Below are positions 1-8,675 of a stretch of 64,000 bases of DNA, in pieces. Both the position numbers and the translations under genes were made by a program. Source of the stretch: Acidobacteriaceae bacterium (GTDB lineage: Bacteria; Acidobacteriota; Terriglobia; Terriglobales; Acidobacteriaceae); NCBI GenBank assembly GCA_003134655.1, contig PLBY01000047.1, positions 32,099-96,098 on the forward strand. The letters are read 5' to 3'. The notes beneath the pieces are model-generated. The model was not told where the DNA came from, searched no databases, and saw only the letters and a list, made by a program, of their open reading frames with translations. How positions within the stretch are numbered: position 1 is the first letter of the stretch; each line of letters opens with the position of its first letter.

Positions 1-2
1 GC

Positions 3-383
3 GGAGAACATGAATTCACCCTTTACGGATTCCGTGAGCTGCTGGAAGCGCATGCTCTCGATTACATCCAGTTCGACACCAATCGCGTGGGCGGCATCAC
101 GCAAGCCCGCAAAATCGCGGCCCTCGCAGAAGCCCATTCCGTCCCGGTGATTCCTCATGCCGGCCAGATGCACAATTACCACCTCGTCATGGCCAGTCTG
201 AATTCTCCAATGGCGGAGTATTTTCCGATGGTCGACATTGAAGTAGGGAATGAGTTGTTCTGGTACGTCTTCCAGGGCGAACCAAAGTCAAAGGAGGGCT
301 ACATCAATCTCGATGACAATACTCCGGGTCTGGGGCTGACCATCAACGAATCCGCGCTCGAGCAGTTCGAGGTGATCGAATAA
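3..383 (+). CDS. Sugar-acid dehydratase, enolase superfamily (C-terminal part)
   Basis: The frame is open to the left edge of the window, so only about the last 126 residues are present. They read GEHEFTLYGFRELLE, then DYIQFDTNRVGGITQARKIA, VIPHAGQMHNYHL and a final DNTPGLGL segment. This is the arrangement of the last barrel strands and lid contacts of mandelate-racemase-type dehydratases, closest in my reading to L-rhamnonate dehydratase; L-fuconate or another deoxy/pentonate specificity is possible. Such enzymes act in the cytosol and convert an aldonate to a 2-keto-3-deoxy acid. The gene is followed after 22 bp by an FAH-fold enzyme and a dehydrogenase, so it probably belongs to a non-phosphorylating sugar-acid operon whose promoter lies outside the window. 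Confidence 0.75.
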   Translation, partial: GEHEFTLYGFRELLEAHALDYIQFDTNRVGGITQARKIAALAEAHSVPVIPHAGQMHNYHLVMASLNSPMAEYFPMVDIEVGNELFWYVFQGEPKSKEGYINLDDNTPGLGLTINESALEQFEVIE

Positions 384-405
384 TCCTTCATATTCCAGGG
401 ATCCT

Positions 406-1407
406 ATGACACGACTCATCCAAGTCAAGAAAGGAAATGTTCGCCGGGTGGCGCTGGTCGAGGAACCGAATGTCCGATTTCTGGACGGCTGCTCTTCGAT
501 CTGCGAGCTAGCGCATATCGCGATTGCGGCCGGCGCGAAACTCAGCGAGGTGGCTCGACAGAGAGCTAAACGCGAAACGCTCGATTACAACCCAATCTAC
601 GACGGCCGGTCTGAATGGCGGCTACTACCGGCCATTGATCATCCTGACGAGCAGTCGCGTTGCCTGATTTCCGGGACGGGATTAACTCATCTGGGCAGCG
701 CACGCGGACGCCAGTCGATGCACGCGAGAGCCACGGAGGATCTCACTGACAGTATGAAGATGTTCCGTTGGGGAGTCGAAGGCGGCCGCCCAGCCGCAGG
801 AAGCATCGGGACCCCTCCAGAGTGGTTCCACAAGGGCACCGGCAATGCGTTGCGCGCGCATGGAGAACCGCTCGACATTCCGCCATATGCCGAAGACGGT
901 GGCGAGGAGGCTGAGATAGCGGGCGTTTACCTCGTGGCTCCTGACGGCCAGCCCTGTCGCGTCGGCATGGCGATGGGCAACGAATTTTCCGATCATGCCT
1001 TCGAAAAGCGGAATTACCTGAACCTTGCGGGTTCGAAACTTCGAACTTGTGCGCTTGGTCCAGAGTTGGTGGTTGATGCGGAATTCGAGTCCGTGCCCGT
1101 TGCGGCGACGATCGAGAGGAATGGGGAGGTTCACTGGACCAAGACCTTCCGCACCGGGGAATCCGAGATGTGCCACAGCGTGCGCAACATTGAGTATCAT
1201 CATTTCAAGTTTGAAGGTCACCGCCGGCCAGGAGACGTCCACGTTCATTTCTTTGGAACCGACTGCCTCAGTTTTAGCGACCACATTCGCCTGCAAGATG
1301 GAGATGTCATGCAAGTTGCCGTTGAGGGTTACGGCCGCCCTTTGCGAAACCCTGTGCGTGTAGACAAATCGAAAGCAGTTCTTATTAGTGTCATTCCTTT
1401 GGGATGA
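406..1407 (+). CDS. FAH-fold AraD1/GguC-like family enzyme
   Basis: A 333-residue protein whose second half (about 100-330) resembles the fumarylacetoacetate-hydrolase fold. Visible marks are GSIGTPPEW, an acidic metal-binding stretch GGEEAE near residues 165-170 and GNEFSDH near 191-197. Length and motifs fit the AraD1/GguC group, which is found with bacterial L-arabinose and related sugar-acid oxidation genes. Members of the superfamily act on 2-keto-3-deoxy or diketo acids; the exact reaction is not readable here. The start has an AGGGATCCT ribosome-binding stretch. Its stop overlaps the next reading frame by ATGA, so the genes are probably translationally coupled. It may supply the enzyme after the upstream dehydratase. 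Confidence 0.7.
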   Translation: MTRLIQVKKGNVRRVALVEEPNVRFLDGCSSICELAHIAIAAGAKLSEVARQRAKRETLDYNPIYDGRSEWRLLPAIDHPDEQSRCLISGTGLTHLGSARGRQSMHARATEDLTDSMKMFRWGVEGGRPAAGSIGTPPEWFHKGTGNALRAHGEPLDIPPYAEDGGEEAEIAGVYLVAPDGQPCRVGMAMGNEFSDHAFEKRNYLNLAGSKLRTCALGPELVVDAEFESVPVAATIERNGEVHWTKTFRTGESEMCHSVRNIEYHHFKFEGHRRPGDVHVHFFGTDCLSFSDHIRLQDGDVMQVAVEGYGRPLRNPVRVDKSKAVLISVIPLG

Positions 1408-1415
1408 GAAGAACT

Positions 1416-2297
1416 ATGTCGAAACCAACCGTTGCAATTCTCGGACTCGGCATCATGGGCTCAGGTATGGCCAATCGTCTGCTCTCAGCAGACTTTCCGT
1501 TGGCGGTCTACAACCGTAATCGTGAAAAATGCGTTCCCGTCGCCAGTGCAGGAGCGTTCATCGCCGATTCGCCGCGTGAGGCGGCATCCCGCTCTCGGAT
1601 CACTCTGAGTATGGTGGCGGATGACGCAGCGTCCCGAGATGTCTGGCTGGGAGAAGAAGGAGCATTGAACGGAGCGCCCGCGGGTTCAGTCTTGATCGAG
1701 TCCAGCACGCTCAGTGGAGGCTGGATCCAGGAGCTTGCGGCCAAAGCCGTGGAGCGCGGTTGCCAATTCCTGGATGCGCCGGTTACTGGCACTAAGCCTC
1801 ATGCCGCATCCGGCGAACTCGTTTTTCTTGTCGGAGGGTCAGCGGAAGCCCTCGATGCAGCGCGACCTGTGTTTTCGGTGCTCGGGCGGGATGTGGTGCA
1901 CCTGGGGCCGGTCGGAAGCGGCTCTCTGATGAAGCTCGTCAATAACTTCGTCTGTGGAGTGCAGGCTGCGTCGTTTGCCGAAGCTGTGTCCATGGTCGAT
2001 GCCGGAGGTCTTGACCGCGCCAAGGCCGTGTCCATCCTCACTGGTGGTGCTCCTGGAAGCGGAATCGTGAAGCGAGTCGCCGAACGAATCGCGGCCAATG
2101 ATTTCACACCCAACTTTGCCCTACGCTGGATGGCCAAGGATCTGGCATACGCCCTGCGGGACGCCTCAATTAAAGGAATTTCTCTGCAAACTGCGGCCGC
2201 AGCGCTTGCCATGTTCGAGCAGGCGATTGCTGAAGGCCATGGCGACGAAGACTTTTCAGCCGTGTCCAAATCATCGAAAAGACTGCCGCACTTATGA
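1416..2297 (+). CDS. NAD(P)-dependent beta-hydroxyacid dehydrogenase (HIBADH family)
   Basis: The 293-residue protein begins MSKPTVAILGLGIMGSGM, a Rossmann GxGxxG dinucleotide site at residues 10-15. It continues with the substrate motif DAPVTGTKPHAASGEL near 120-134 and the catalytic-lysine segment GSLMKLVNNF with Lys173. This is the order of 3-hydroxyisobutyrate / tartronate-semialdehyde / GLYR1-type reductases. The ATG at 1416 is chosen because it is preceded by GAGAAG; an upstream ATG at 1404 overlaps the previous stop. Position in the operon suggests oxidation or reduction of a hydroxyacid from the sugar-acid pathway; the true substrate is unknown. Confidence 0.8.
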   Translation: MSKPTVAILGLGIMGSGMANRLLSADFPLAVYNRNREKCVPVASAGAFIADSPREAASRSRITLSMVADDAASRDVWLGEEGALNGAPAGSVLIESSTLSGGWIQELAAKAVERGCQFLDAPVTGTKPHAASGELVFLVGGSAEALDAARPVFSVLGRDVVHLGPVGSGSLMKLVNNFVCGVQAASFAEAVSMVDAGGLDRAKAVSILTGGAPGSGIVKRVAERIAANDFTPNFALRWMAKDLAYALRDASIKGISLQTAAAALAMFEQAIAEGHGDEDFSAVSKSSKRLPHL

Positions 2298-2402
2298 TTG
2301 CGAAGGAGCACCGAAGGCTCCGCCGCAACTTGTCTGGACCTAAAGATCGGACGCGGATTCGCAGCAACGATTTGCGGGGGCTGTTGTGCCTCAGAGTGTG
2401 GA

Positions 2403-2418
2403 AAACGTTTGCTACAAT
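2403..2418 (+). promoter_or_regulatory. LacI-type operator overlapping a promoter, lacI gene
   Basis: The palindromic core AAACGTTT lies at 2403-2410 inside GAAAACGTTTGC and touches a TACAAT -10-like hexamer at 2413-2418. The start codon of the LacI gene is at 2498. The same core occurs at several other promoters in this window, so autoregulation by the encoded LacI protein is the simplest reading. No good -35 hexamer is visible. Confidence 0.55.
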
Positions 2419-2497
2419 GCGCGGCGGAGTGCCTGAGTACCGCCCGTTCGCTATGGTAAAATGCTTTCGATAATACTGGCCTGTCCCTGAAAGCCCG

Positions 2498-3571
2498 ATG
2501 GATATCCGCGAAATCGCCCGCAGAGCGAAGGTTTCCACCGCCACCGTATCCAGGGCAATCAATCGTGTTCCAACCGTCGATCCTCAACTAGCTAAACGAG
2601 TGTGGAGGGTGGTGGACGAACTAGGCTACTACCCCAACATCCAAGCCCGCGCCTTGGTCTCGGGAAGAAGTCGCATTTTTGGCCTGATCGTCTCAGAATT
2701 CACCAATCCATTCTTCCCAGAGATCGTCCAAACCTTTGAAAATCTCGCAGTTGAAAATAACTACGAGATCTTGATCACCTCGACCGTCAACGACCCAAAG
2801 CGAATGGAATTGTCGGTTCGGCGTATGATCGAACGACGCGTGGATGGGGTGGCGATCTTGACGTTTGGCATGGAAGAAGGACTGCTCGAACACCTTCGTT
2901 ACCGCAAGGTTCCTCTGGTTTTCGTAGATGTAGGGCCGGATGTAAGAGGAGTGGCCAACATCCGGATCAACTACCAGAACGGAATCCGGCAGGCTGTACA
3001 GCATCTAGCGGCCCTCCGGCACACGCGGATCGCCTTCGTTGCGGGGCCGCCGCACTTGAAGTCGGCCCTGGCTAGGCGAGAGGCCTTCAAGATCTCCATG
3101 ACGGAAATCGGACTTTCTCCCGACATGATCATAGTCGGAGATCACCGCCTCGAGGGGGGGATGCGTGCCCTGATTGAACTGAGCCGGTTACCCGTTCGGC
3201 CGACTGCCGTGCTGTGCTCCAATGATATGACCGCGATCGGAGTCATGCGGCAAGCCTACGATCAGAACATCAGGGTACCCGAAGGCCTGTCCGTGGTCGG
3301 GTTCGACGACATCCGTTTAGCTGAGTTCACAACGCCCCCGCTGACGACGGTCCAAATGTCCCAAAAGGAATTGGCCAGGATTGCTTTCCAGGCTCTGTTG
3401 AACGAGATCGAATGCGATTCTTCCTCGCACGAACGCCACGAATACGAACTGACGACCAGTTTGGTGCTCAGGCGTTCTACGGCGTTGGATCCGGCGGAAC
3501 GGTCCGCAACGTCCGCCAAAGGAGCCGGGGGCAGCAGATCCCGAAACGCCTCAGCCCCCCCCCCGCGTTAG
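2498..3571 (+). CDS. LacI-family transcriptional regulator
   Basis: A 357-residue repressor. The N-terminus MDIREIARRAKVSTATVSRAIN is the helix-turn-helix of the LacI/PurR family, followed by the hinge helix through about residue 58 (NIQARALVSGRSR). A periplasmic-binding-protein-like effector domain follows, with motifs FVAGPP, VLCSNDMTAIGVM and SVVGFDDIRLAEFTTPPLTTV. The family normally binds AAACG-centred palindromes and responds to a sugar or sugar phosphate. It is the only LacI gene in the window and has such a palindrome in its own promoter. The last 20-25 residues are an unusual Ser/Ala/Pro-rich tail encoded in part by a run of ten C residues. The effector is probably L-arabinose-derived by context, which is an inference. 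Confidence 0.9.
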   Translation: MDIREIARRAKVSTATVSRAINRVPTVDPQLAKRVWRVVDELGYYPNIQARALVSGRSRIFGLIVSEFTNPFFPEIVQTFENLAVENNYEILITSTVNDPKRMELSVRRMIERRVDGVAILTFGMEEGLLEHLRYRKVPLVFVDVGPDVRGVANIRINYQNGIRQAVQHLAALRHTRIAFVAGPPHLKSALARREAFKISMTEIGLSPDMIIVGDHRLEGGMRALIELSRLPVRPTAVLCSNDMTAIGVMRQAYDQNIRVPEGLSVVGFDDIRLAEFTTPPLTTVQMSQKELARIAFQALLNEIECDSSSHERHEYELTTSLVLRRSTALDPAERSATSAKGAGGSRSRNASAPPPR

Positions 3572-3583
3572 ATCGGGACCGTA

Positions 3584-3610
3584 CTTCTCCCGTCGGCCTG
3601 CCGGGAGAGG
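3584..3610. terminator. Hairpin between lacI and the arabinose operon
   Basis: CTTCTCCCG at 3584-3592 can pair with CGGGAGAGG at 3602-3610 around a nine-base loop, with one G-T pair. No T-run follows on either strand, so it may be a weak terminator, a processing site or incidental. It lies just after the LacI stop codon. Confidence 0.35.
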
Positions 3611-3637
3611 AGCTTCCGCCAAGCCCATAGAGAACGC

Positions 3638-3696
3638 TTGCCAACGTACCGGGCCACGGAATAATCTAGGTTGCGTCGATTTGGGTAAACGATTAC
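3638..3696 (+). promoter_or_regulatory. Promoter and LacI-like operator of the arabinose operon
   Basis: A TTGCCA -35 (3638-3643) and TAATCT -10 (3662-3667) are 18 bp apart. The inverted repeat GTAAACGATTAC lies at 3685-3696, centred about 23 bp beyond the -10. This matches the spacing seen at the TonB receptor promoters, where the core is AAACGTTT or AAACGCTTT. The araD start is at 3738. The core differs at one position from the other sites, so binding by the same repressor is inferred. Confidence 0.5.
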
Positions 3697-3737
3697 CGTA
3701 CGAGAATCCGGGGCCCGGGGGCATAGGACAAAGGCCG

Positions 3738-4451
3738 ATGCTGCAGCGTTTGCGAGAACAGGTGCTGGAGGCGAATCTGGAACTAGTACGTCGTGGATTG
3801 GTCCTTTATACCTTTGGCAACGTCAGCGGCATCTCGCGGGAACGGGGTCTGGTGGCGATCAAACCCAGCGGCGTACCTTACGAACGGATGAAGCCCGCCC
3901 ACCTGGTGGTGGCTGACCTAGAGGGCAACGTTGTAGAGGGCGAACTCCGCCCTTCGTCCGATTTGCCCACGCACTTGGTTTTATACAACACCTTTCGCGA
4001 GATTGGCGGGGTCGCCCACACTCATTCCGAATATGCGACGGCCTGGGCGCAGGCCCGAAAGCCCATACCCTGTTTTGGCACCACGCACGCAGATTATTTC
4101 CATAGTCCGGTTCCAGTGACTTCAGTTCTGTTGGACGAGGAAATCGCAGCCGATTACGAGAAAGAGACCGGAGATGCGATCGTAAAAGCTTTGCAGGGGA
4201 TTAACTGTACGGCGAATCCCGGAGTGCTGGTGGCGAACCACGGCCCATTTACCTGGGGAGTTGATGCTAGCGCGGCAGCTCATCATGCCGTCATTCTTGA
4301 GTCGATGGCCAAAATGGCATATCTCACGATAGGCATCCATCCAGGAGCGTCCTCGATCGGCACGGCACTGCACGATAAGCACTATCTGAGGAAGCACGGA
4401 AGCAGGGCGTATTATGGGCAGCCGAAGGACGCGCCCGCCCGACATTCATGA
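3738..4451 (+). CDS. araD: L-ribulose-5-phosphate 4-epimerase (class II aldolase family)
   Basis: The 237-residue protein has the AraD/FucA fold marks: GNVSG near residues 27-31, the phosphate-site SSD, and zinc ligands that line up with the E. coli enzyme: Asp75, His94 and His96 (VAHTHS), and His168 (VANHGP). It interconverts L-ribulose-5-phosphate and D-xylulose-5-phosphate, the last step of the phosphorylating arabinose route, in the cytosol. The ATG at 3738 is preceded by AGGACAAAGG; the longer frame from 3681 would overlap the operator. It is the first gene of an araD-isomerase-araB operon; the isomerase start lies 28 bp past its stop. Confidence 0.88.
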   Translation: MLQRLREQVLEANLELVRRGLVLYTFGNVSGISRERGLVAIKPSGVPYERMKPAHLVVADLEGNVVEGELRPSSDLPTHLVLYNTFREIGGVAHTHSEYATAWAQARKPIPCFGTTHADYFHSPVPVTSVLLDEEIAADYEKETGDAIVKALQGINCTANPGVLVANHGPFTWGVDASAAAHHAVILESMAKMAYLTIGIHPGASSIGTALHDKHYLRKHGSRAYYGQPKDAPARHS

Positions 4452-4479
4452 AATTCTTGCAGTCGAACTAGGGAGCTAT

Positions 4480-5910
4480 ATGGCCAAGAAAAAGATGACG
4501 ATGGGCGTGATTGTGGGCAACCGCGGATTTTTCCCCGATCATCTGGCCAAAAGTGGCCGCGAGGAGATGCTGCGCACACTGGAAGCGGACGGCATAGAGG
4601 TGGTGTCTCTCAAGCCAGACGAAAGCAAGCACGGTGCGGTCGAAACCCGGGAAGAATCTCGCCGCTGCGCCGACCTGTTCAAGCGCAATCGCGAGAGGAT
4701 CGACGGCATCATCGTCACCCTGCCGAACTTTGGCGAGGAGCGCGCGATTGCCGACAGTTTGCGTCTGGCCGATCTTCGAGTACCGGTGCTCATTCAAGCT
4801 ACGCCCGACGATCCCAAGCAAATGACCATTGTCTCGCGCCGGGACAGCTTCTGCGGCAAAATGTCGGCCTGCAACAACCTTCGCCAGTATGGCATTCCTT
4901 ATTCCGTCACAACATTGCACACCGAAAGTCCCAACTCACCCGAGTTCGCCAAGGACCTGGAGTGGTTCTCTGGAGTTTGCCGGGTGGTGAAGGGGTTTCG
5001 AAACTTGCGTGTCGGCGCCATTGGCGCTCGTCCGGCAGCATTCAACACGGTGCGTTACAGCGAGAAAATCCTGGAATCGCAGAGTATCTCTATCGAAACT
5101 CTGGACCTTTCCGAAGTTCTGGGCCGCATCGAGCGCATGAAAGACAATGACGACTATGCCCAGGCCAAACTCGCCGCCATCAAGAGATATGTGGATGCGG
5201 GCAGTGTGCCCGCGCCCGCCTTATTGAAGATGGCGAAGCTGGGCGCTGTTATCGACCAGTGGATGGCGGCGACCGAGGTTACCATCAGCGCGGTGCAGTG
5301 CTGGACCTCGATTGAGGAAAACCTGGGCGTAGTTCCCTGCACCATTATGAGCATGATGAGCAACGAACTCCTGTCCAGCGCCTGCGAAGTGGACATTTGT
5401 GGTGTGCTGGGCATGCATGCCTTGCAGCTCGCCTCAGGCAGTCCTTCGGCGCTTCTCGATTGGAATAACAACTATGGATCGGACCCGAACAAAGCCGTCT
5501 GTTTCCACTGCTCGAACCTGCCGAAACATTTCTTCCGCTCAGTAAAGATGGACTTTCAGGAGATCATCGCCGGCACCGTGGGCAAAGAGAACACGTTCGG
5601 GACCTGCGTTGGGCTGATCAAACCAGAGGAAATGAGTTTTGCCCGGTTCTCCACCGACGACACTTCGGGCAAGATGCGCGGGTATGTAGGCGAAGGACGA
5701 TTCACTGATGACCCGCTGAACACCTTTGGCGGGGCAGGCGTGGTTGAGATACCGGAGCTTCAGAAACTCCTGCATTTCATTTGCGAAAGAGGTTTTGAGC
5801 ACCATGTGGCCGCGAACCTCGCGACGGTCGCATCCGCCGTGTACGAAGCCAGCACTCGATATCTGGGGTGGGACATGTACTATCACGGTTGCAAGAACGG
5901 AGCCTGCTGA
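4480..5910 (+). CDS. L-arabinose/L-fucose isomerase family protein
   Basis: A 476-residue cytosolic enzyme of the fucose-isomerase-like fold, not the classical AraA sequence type. Likely metal or active-site residues lie in TSIEENLG, SACEVDICGVLGMHAL, DWNNNYG and CFHCSNLP. Its location between an AraD-type epimerase and an AraB-type kinase makes L-arabinose to L-ribulose isomerisation the best guess; L-fucose or another aldose is possible from family alone. The start ATG at 4480 is preceded by GGGAG. Its TGA overlaps the ATG of the kinase gene (TGATG), implying translational coupling. Confidence 0.78.
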   Translation: MAKKKMTMGVIVGNRGFFPDHLAKSGREEMLRTLEADGIEVVSLKPDESKHGAVETREESRRCADLFKRNRERIDGIIVTLPNFGEERAIADSLRLADLRVPVLIQATPDDPKQMTIVSRRDSFCGKMSACNNLRQYGIPYSVTTLHTESPNSPEFAKDLEWFSGVCRVVKGFRNLRVGAIGARPAAFNTVRYSEKILESQSISIETLDLSEVLGRIERMKDNDDYAQAKLAAIKRYVDAGSVPAPALLKMAKLGAVIDQWMAATEVTISAVQCWTSIEENLGVVPCTIMSMMSNELLSSACEVDICGVLGMHALQLASGSPSALLDWNNNYGSDPNKAVCFHCSNLPKHFFRSVKMDFQEIIAGTVGKENTFGTCVGLIKPEEMSFARFSTDDTSGKMRGYVGEGRFTDDPLNTFGGAGVVEIPELQKLLHFICERGFEHHVAANLATVASAVYEASTRYLGWDMYYHGCKNGAC

Positions 5911-7484
5911 TGGCAATCGTGGCTGGAGTCGATTTCGGAACGCTGAGCGTTCGCGTTTCTCTGGTCGATAGCGAACGAGGCCTGCTCGAATCCGCGATCG
6001 CCGAGTACCCGCTGCACCGCAAGCGTGAAGATCCCGAATACGCCACTCAATCCCATGACGACCACATGCGGGCGCTTGCCTCCGCCACGCGCGCAGCCCT
6101 GAAGAAGGCGGGCGTTCCAGGCGATCAAGTGCAGGCCATCGCGCTCGATACCACGGGTTCGTCCGTGATACCGGTTGGCAAAGATCTTCAACCACTCGGC
6201 GAGTATTACTTGTGGTGCGATCACCGCGCCAAGAGCGAGGCTGCCGAGATCACTGAAGTGGCTCACCATGAAGGCCTGGAGGCCATCCAATGGTGCGGCG
6301 GAGTCTATTCGTCCGAGTGGGGGTTTTCCAAACTTCTTCACTGGCTTCGACACAATCCCGAGAAGCGATCGGACTTCGTCTCCGCCTTTGAGCATTGCGA
6401 CATGGTCGTGGCTACGCTGTGCGGCATCACTCAGCCGAAGCGTGTAAGGCGCAGTATCTGCGCCATGGGACACAAGTGGTTATGGAACGCACAACTGGGC
6501 GGACTTCCGCCGGAAAACTTTCTGGTAAAAATAGACCCTTTGTTGAAGGGAGTTCGCGACCAGCTGGATGGCGAGTATGCCACTTCCGATCGAATCGCCG
6601 GCACACTCTCGTCGCATTGGGCGGAAAAGCTGGGGCTCAAAGCGGGTATTCCAATTCCGGTTGGCGCCTTCGACGCGCATTGGGATGCGATCGGCGCAGG
6701 ATGCCGAACCGATGACATGGTGAACGTCATCGGCACCTCGACTTGCATCATTGGAATCACTCCATCGGTGAACTTAGTGCCAGGAGTTTGCGGCGTTGTG
6801 CAAGGCAGTGTGCATCCCCTGCGCACCGGAATCGAAGCCGGACTCTCTGCGGTGGGAGACATCTTCAGTGCGATCGCTTCTCGTGCAGGCACTGACGTAA
6901 AGACACTGAGCACTGGACTGGAAAACTACCGTGCCGGCCAGACTGGATTGCTGCGCATGACCTGGGATAACGGTGACCGCACTGTGCTGGTTAACCCCAA
7001 CCTGCGCGGCGTCACGCTGGGATGGAATCTGCAGAGCACGGCGCAGGACGAACTGTTCGCCGCTATCGAAGGAACTGCGTTTCATACCCGAGTGATCCTG
7101 GATCGCATGGCTGAGCATGGAGTAGACATCAAACGCGTGATCAACGCCGGAGGCATTCCCCAGAAGAATGAGATCCTGAACCAGGTCTATGCCAATGTTC
7201 TGGGGCGCCCAGTATTGGTTCCATGCAAGAGCGTAGTTAGCCTCGGATCTGCGATCTTTGCATTTCTGGCTGCCGGCACTTTCAAGACGATCGAGGAAGC
7301 ACAGGATAAGATCTGCCCTTCGCACCGCACCTTCCTTCCGGATGATTCGACGCAACGCACTTACGACAATCTGTACTCCATGTACAGCAAGTTGTATTTC
7401 GCCTTGGGACAACGTAGCGACAGGATGGGAGACATCCTGCCAACATTAATCGAGATCGCAGAGTCTGCAGTGGGGAAAGTCTAA
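5910..7484 (+). CDS. araB: Ribulokinase (FGGY family)
   Basis: The 524-residue kinase starts MAIVAGVDFGTLSVRVSLVD, the first phosphate-binding motif of FGGY kinases. It carries DTTGSS, WCDHRAKSEA and GGVYSSEWGFSK, which are features of ribulokinases. The C-terminal ATPase half contains GAFDAHWDAIGAG, VIGTSTC and NAGGIPQKNEILNQ. It phosphorylates L-ribulose to L-ribulose-5-phosphate, feeding AraD. The ATG shares its A with the upstream TGA stop. The frame continues upstream in the isomerase sequence, but that extension has no kinase homology. Confidence 0.9.
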   Translation: MAIVAGVDFGTLSVRVSLVDSERGLLESAIAEYPLHRKREDPEYATQSHDDHMRALASATRAALKKAGVPGDQVQAIALDTTGSSVIPVGKDLQPLGEYYLWCDHRAKSEAAEITEVAHHEGLEAIQWCGGVYSSEWGFSKLLHWLRHNPEKRSDFVSAFEHCDMVVATLCGITQPKRVRRSICAMGHKWLWNAQLGGLPPENFLVKIDPLLKGVRDQLDGEYATSDRIAGTLSSHWAEKLGLKAGIPIPVGAFDAHWDAIGAGCRTDDMVNVIGTSTCIIGITPSVNLVPGVCGVVQGSVHPLRTGIEAGLSAVGDIFSAIASRAGTDVKTLSTGLENYRAGQTGLLRMTWDNGDRTVLVNPNLRGVTLGWNLQSTAQDELFAAIEGTAFHTRVILDRMAEHGVDIKRVINAGGIPQKNEILNQVYANVLGRPVLVPCKSVVSLGSAIFAFLAAGTFKTIEEAQDKICPSHRTFLPDDSTQRTYDNLYSMYSKLYFALGQRSDRMGDILPTLIEIAESAVGKV

Positions 7485-7511
7485 CGGTCGAGGCGCATGC
7501 GAGGAGCAACG

Positions 7512-8642
7512 ATGAAGTTTCAGAGAATCATGCGATCCATCGTGGTCAGTGCAGTTTGGCTAGGGCTGTTTTCCACGAGCACGGAGGCTAAGACGAAGGT
7601 GACAAGCCAGCCATTTGGGAAGATGCCAGACGGAACTCCGGTAGAAATCTACTCGCTCAGCGATGACGCGTATGAAGCTCGAATCGCAACTTACGGCGGG
7701 ATCCTAGTTTCCCTGAAAGCTCCGGATCGGAGTGGCAAGGTGACGGATGTGGTGCTGGGATTCGACGATCTGAGCGGCTACGTGGACAACTTCAATGGCC
7801 CATCGACTGCGTTTTTCGGGGCTATCATTGGCCGCTATGCAAATCGCATTGCGCACGGCACCTTTCCTCTTGATGGCAAGGAGTATTCCCTGCCGCTGAA
7901 CGACGGCAAAAACTCTCTTCATGGCGGCCCGCACGGCTTCAACAATGTCGTCTGGAAGGCGAAACCGGTCGTGAATGGGGTGGAACTCACTTATTTCAGC
8001 AAAGACGGCGAGGCTGGATATCCGGGCACTCTGTCCGCCATCGTTCGGTACACACTGGAGAAAGGCGATCTGCGAATTGAGTATTCTGCTACGACGGACA
8101 AGGACACAGCAGTCAATCTGACGAATCACTCTTATTTCAATCTCGCTGGACGGGGCGACATTCTGAACCATCAACTCACGCTCCATGCGTCCCGCTTTAC
8201 ACCAGTAGATGCCGGGCTTATTCCGACCGGTGAATTGAAATCTGTGGAATCGACTCCCTTCGATTTTCGCAAGGCAACTGCCATCGGAGCGCGGATTAAC
8301 GCGGACAATGGGCAGCTTCATCGAGGTCATGGCTATGACCACAACTGGGTCCTGGATAATGGCGGAGGCCAATTGTCAGAAGCCGCGGAACTCTACGATC
8401 CAGGAAGCGGCCGGGTGCTGAAAGTTCTAACCGACCAGCCGGGAGTCCAGTTCTACAGCGGAAACTTCCTGAATGGCTCAATCAAAGGCAAAGGCGGCAC
8501 ACCCGATGAATTGCATTCGGCTTTGTGCCTGGAGACGCAACACTTTCCAGACTCTCCGAATCACCCCGATTTCCCAACGACCGAGTTGAAGCCTGGGGAG
8601 CGCTATCATACGGTCACCGTGTTCAGCTTCTCGACGCGTTAA
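7512..8642 (+). CDS. galM: Secreted aldose 1-epimerase
   Basis: A 376-residue mutarotase with an N-terminal Sec signal (about 1-26, MKFQRIMRSIVVSAVWLG then STSTEA). The GalM residues are present: His137 in SLHGG, His206 in NLTNHSYFNL, and Glu341 in LCLETQHFPDSPNHPDFP; these correspond to the catalytic His, His and Glu of E. coli GalM. It interconverts anomers of aldoses, here probably in the periplasm where glycosidases release L-arabinose or galactose as a single anomer. The ATG at 7512 is preceded by GAGGAGCAAC. It lies 27 bp after araB. Confidence 0.87.
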   Translation: MKFQRIMRSIVVSAVWLGLFSTSTEAKTKVTSQPFGKMPDGTPVEIYSLSDDAYEARIATYGGILVSLKAPDRSGKVTDVVLGFDDLSGYVDNFNGPSTAFFGAIIGRYANRIAHGTFPLDGKEYSLPLNDGKNSLHGGPHGFNNVVWKAKPVVNGVELTYFSKDGEAGYPGTLSAIVRYTLEKGDLRIEYSATTDKDTAVNLTNHSYFNLAGRGDILNHQLTLHASRFTPVDAGLIPTGELKSVESTPFDFRKATAIGARINADNGQLHRGHGYDHNWVLDNGGGQLSEAAELYDPGSGRVLKVLTDQPGVQFYSGNFLNGSIKGKGGTPDELHSALCLETQHFPDSPNHPDFPTTELKPGERYHTVTVFSFSTR

Positions 8643-8675
8643 TGGATGCCAGCATACTGTGTTGCGGAAGGCTCG

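Noticed and set aside
1799..2587. Long minus-strand open frame (262 codons) across the dehydrogenase gene
   Set aside because: It is antisense to the HIBADH-family gene, has no recognisable motif and crosses an intergenic region with an operator; a shadow of high-GC coding sequence.
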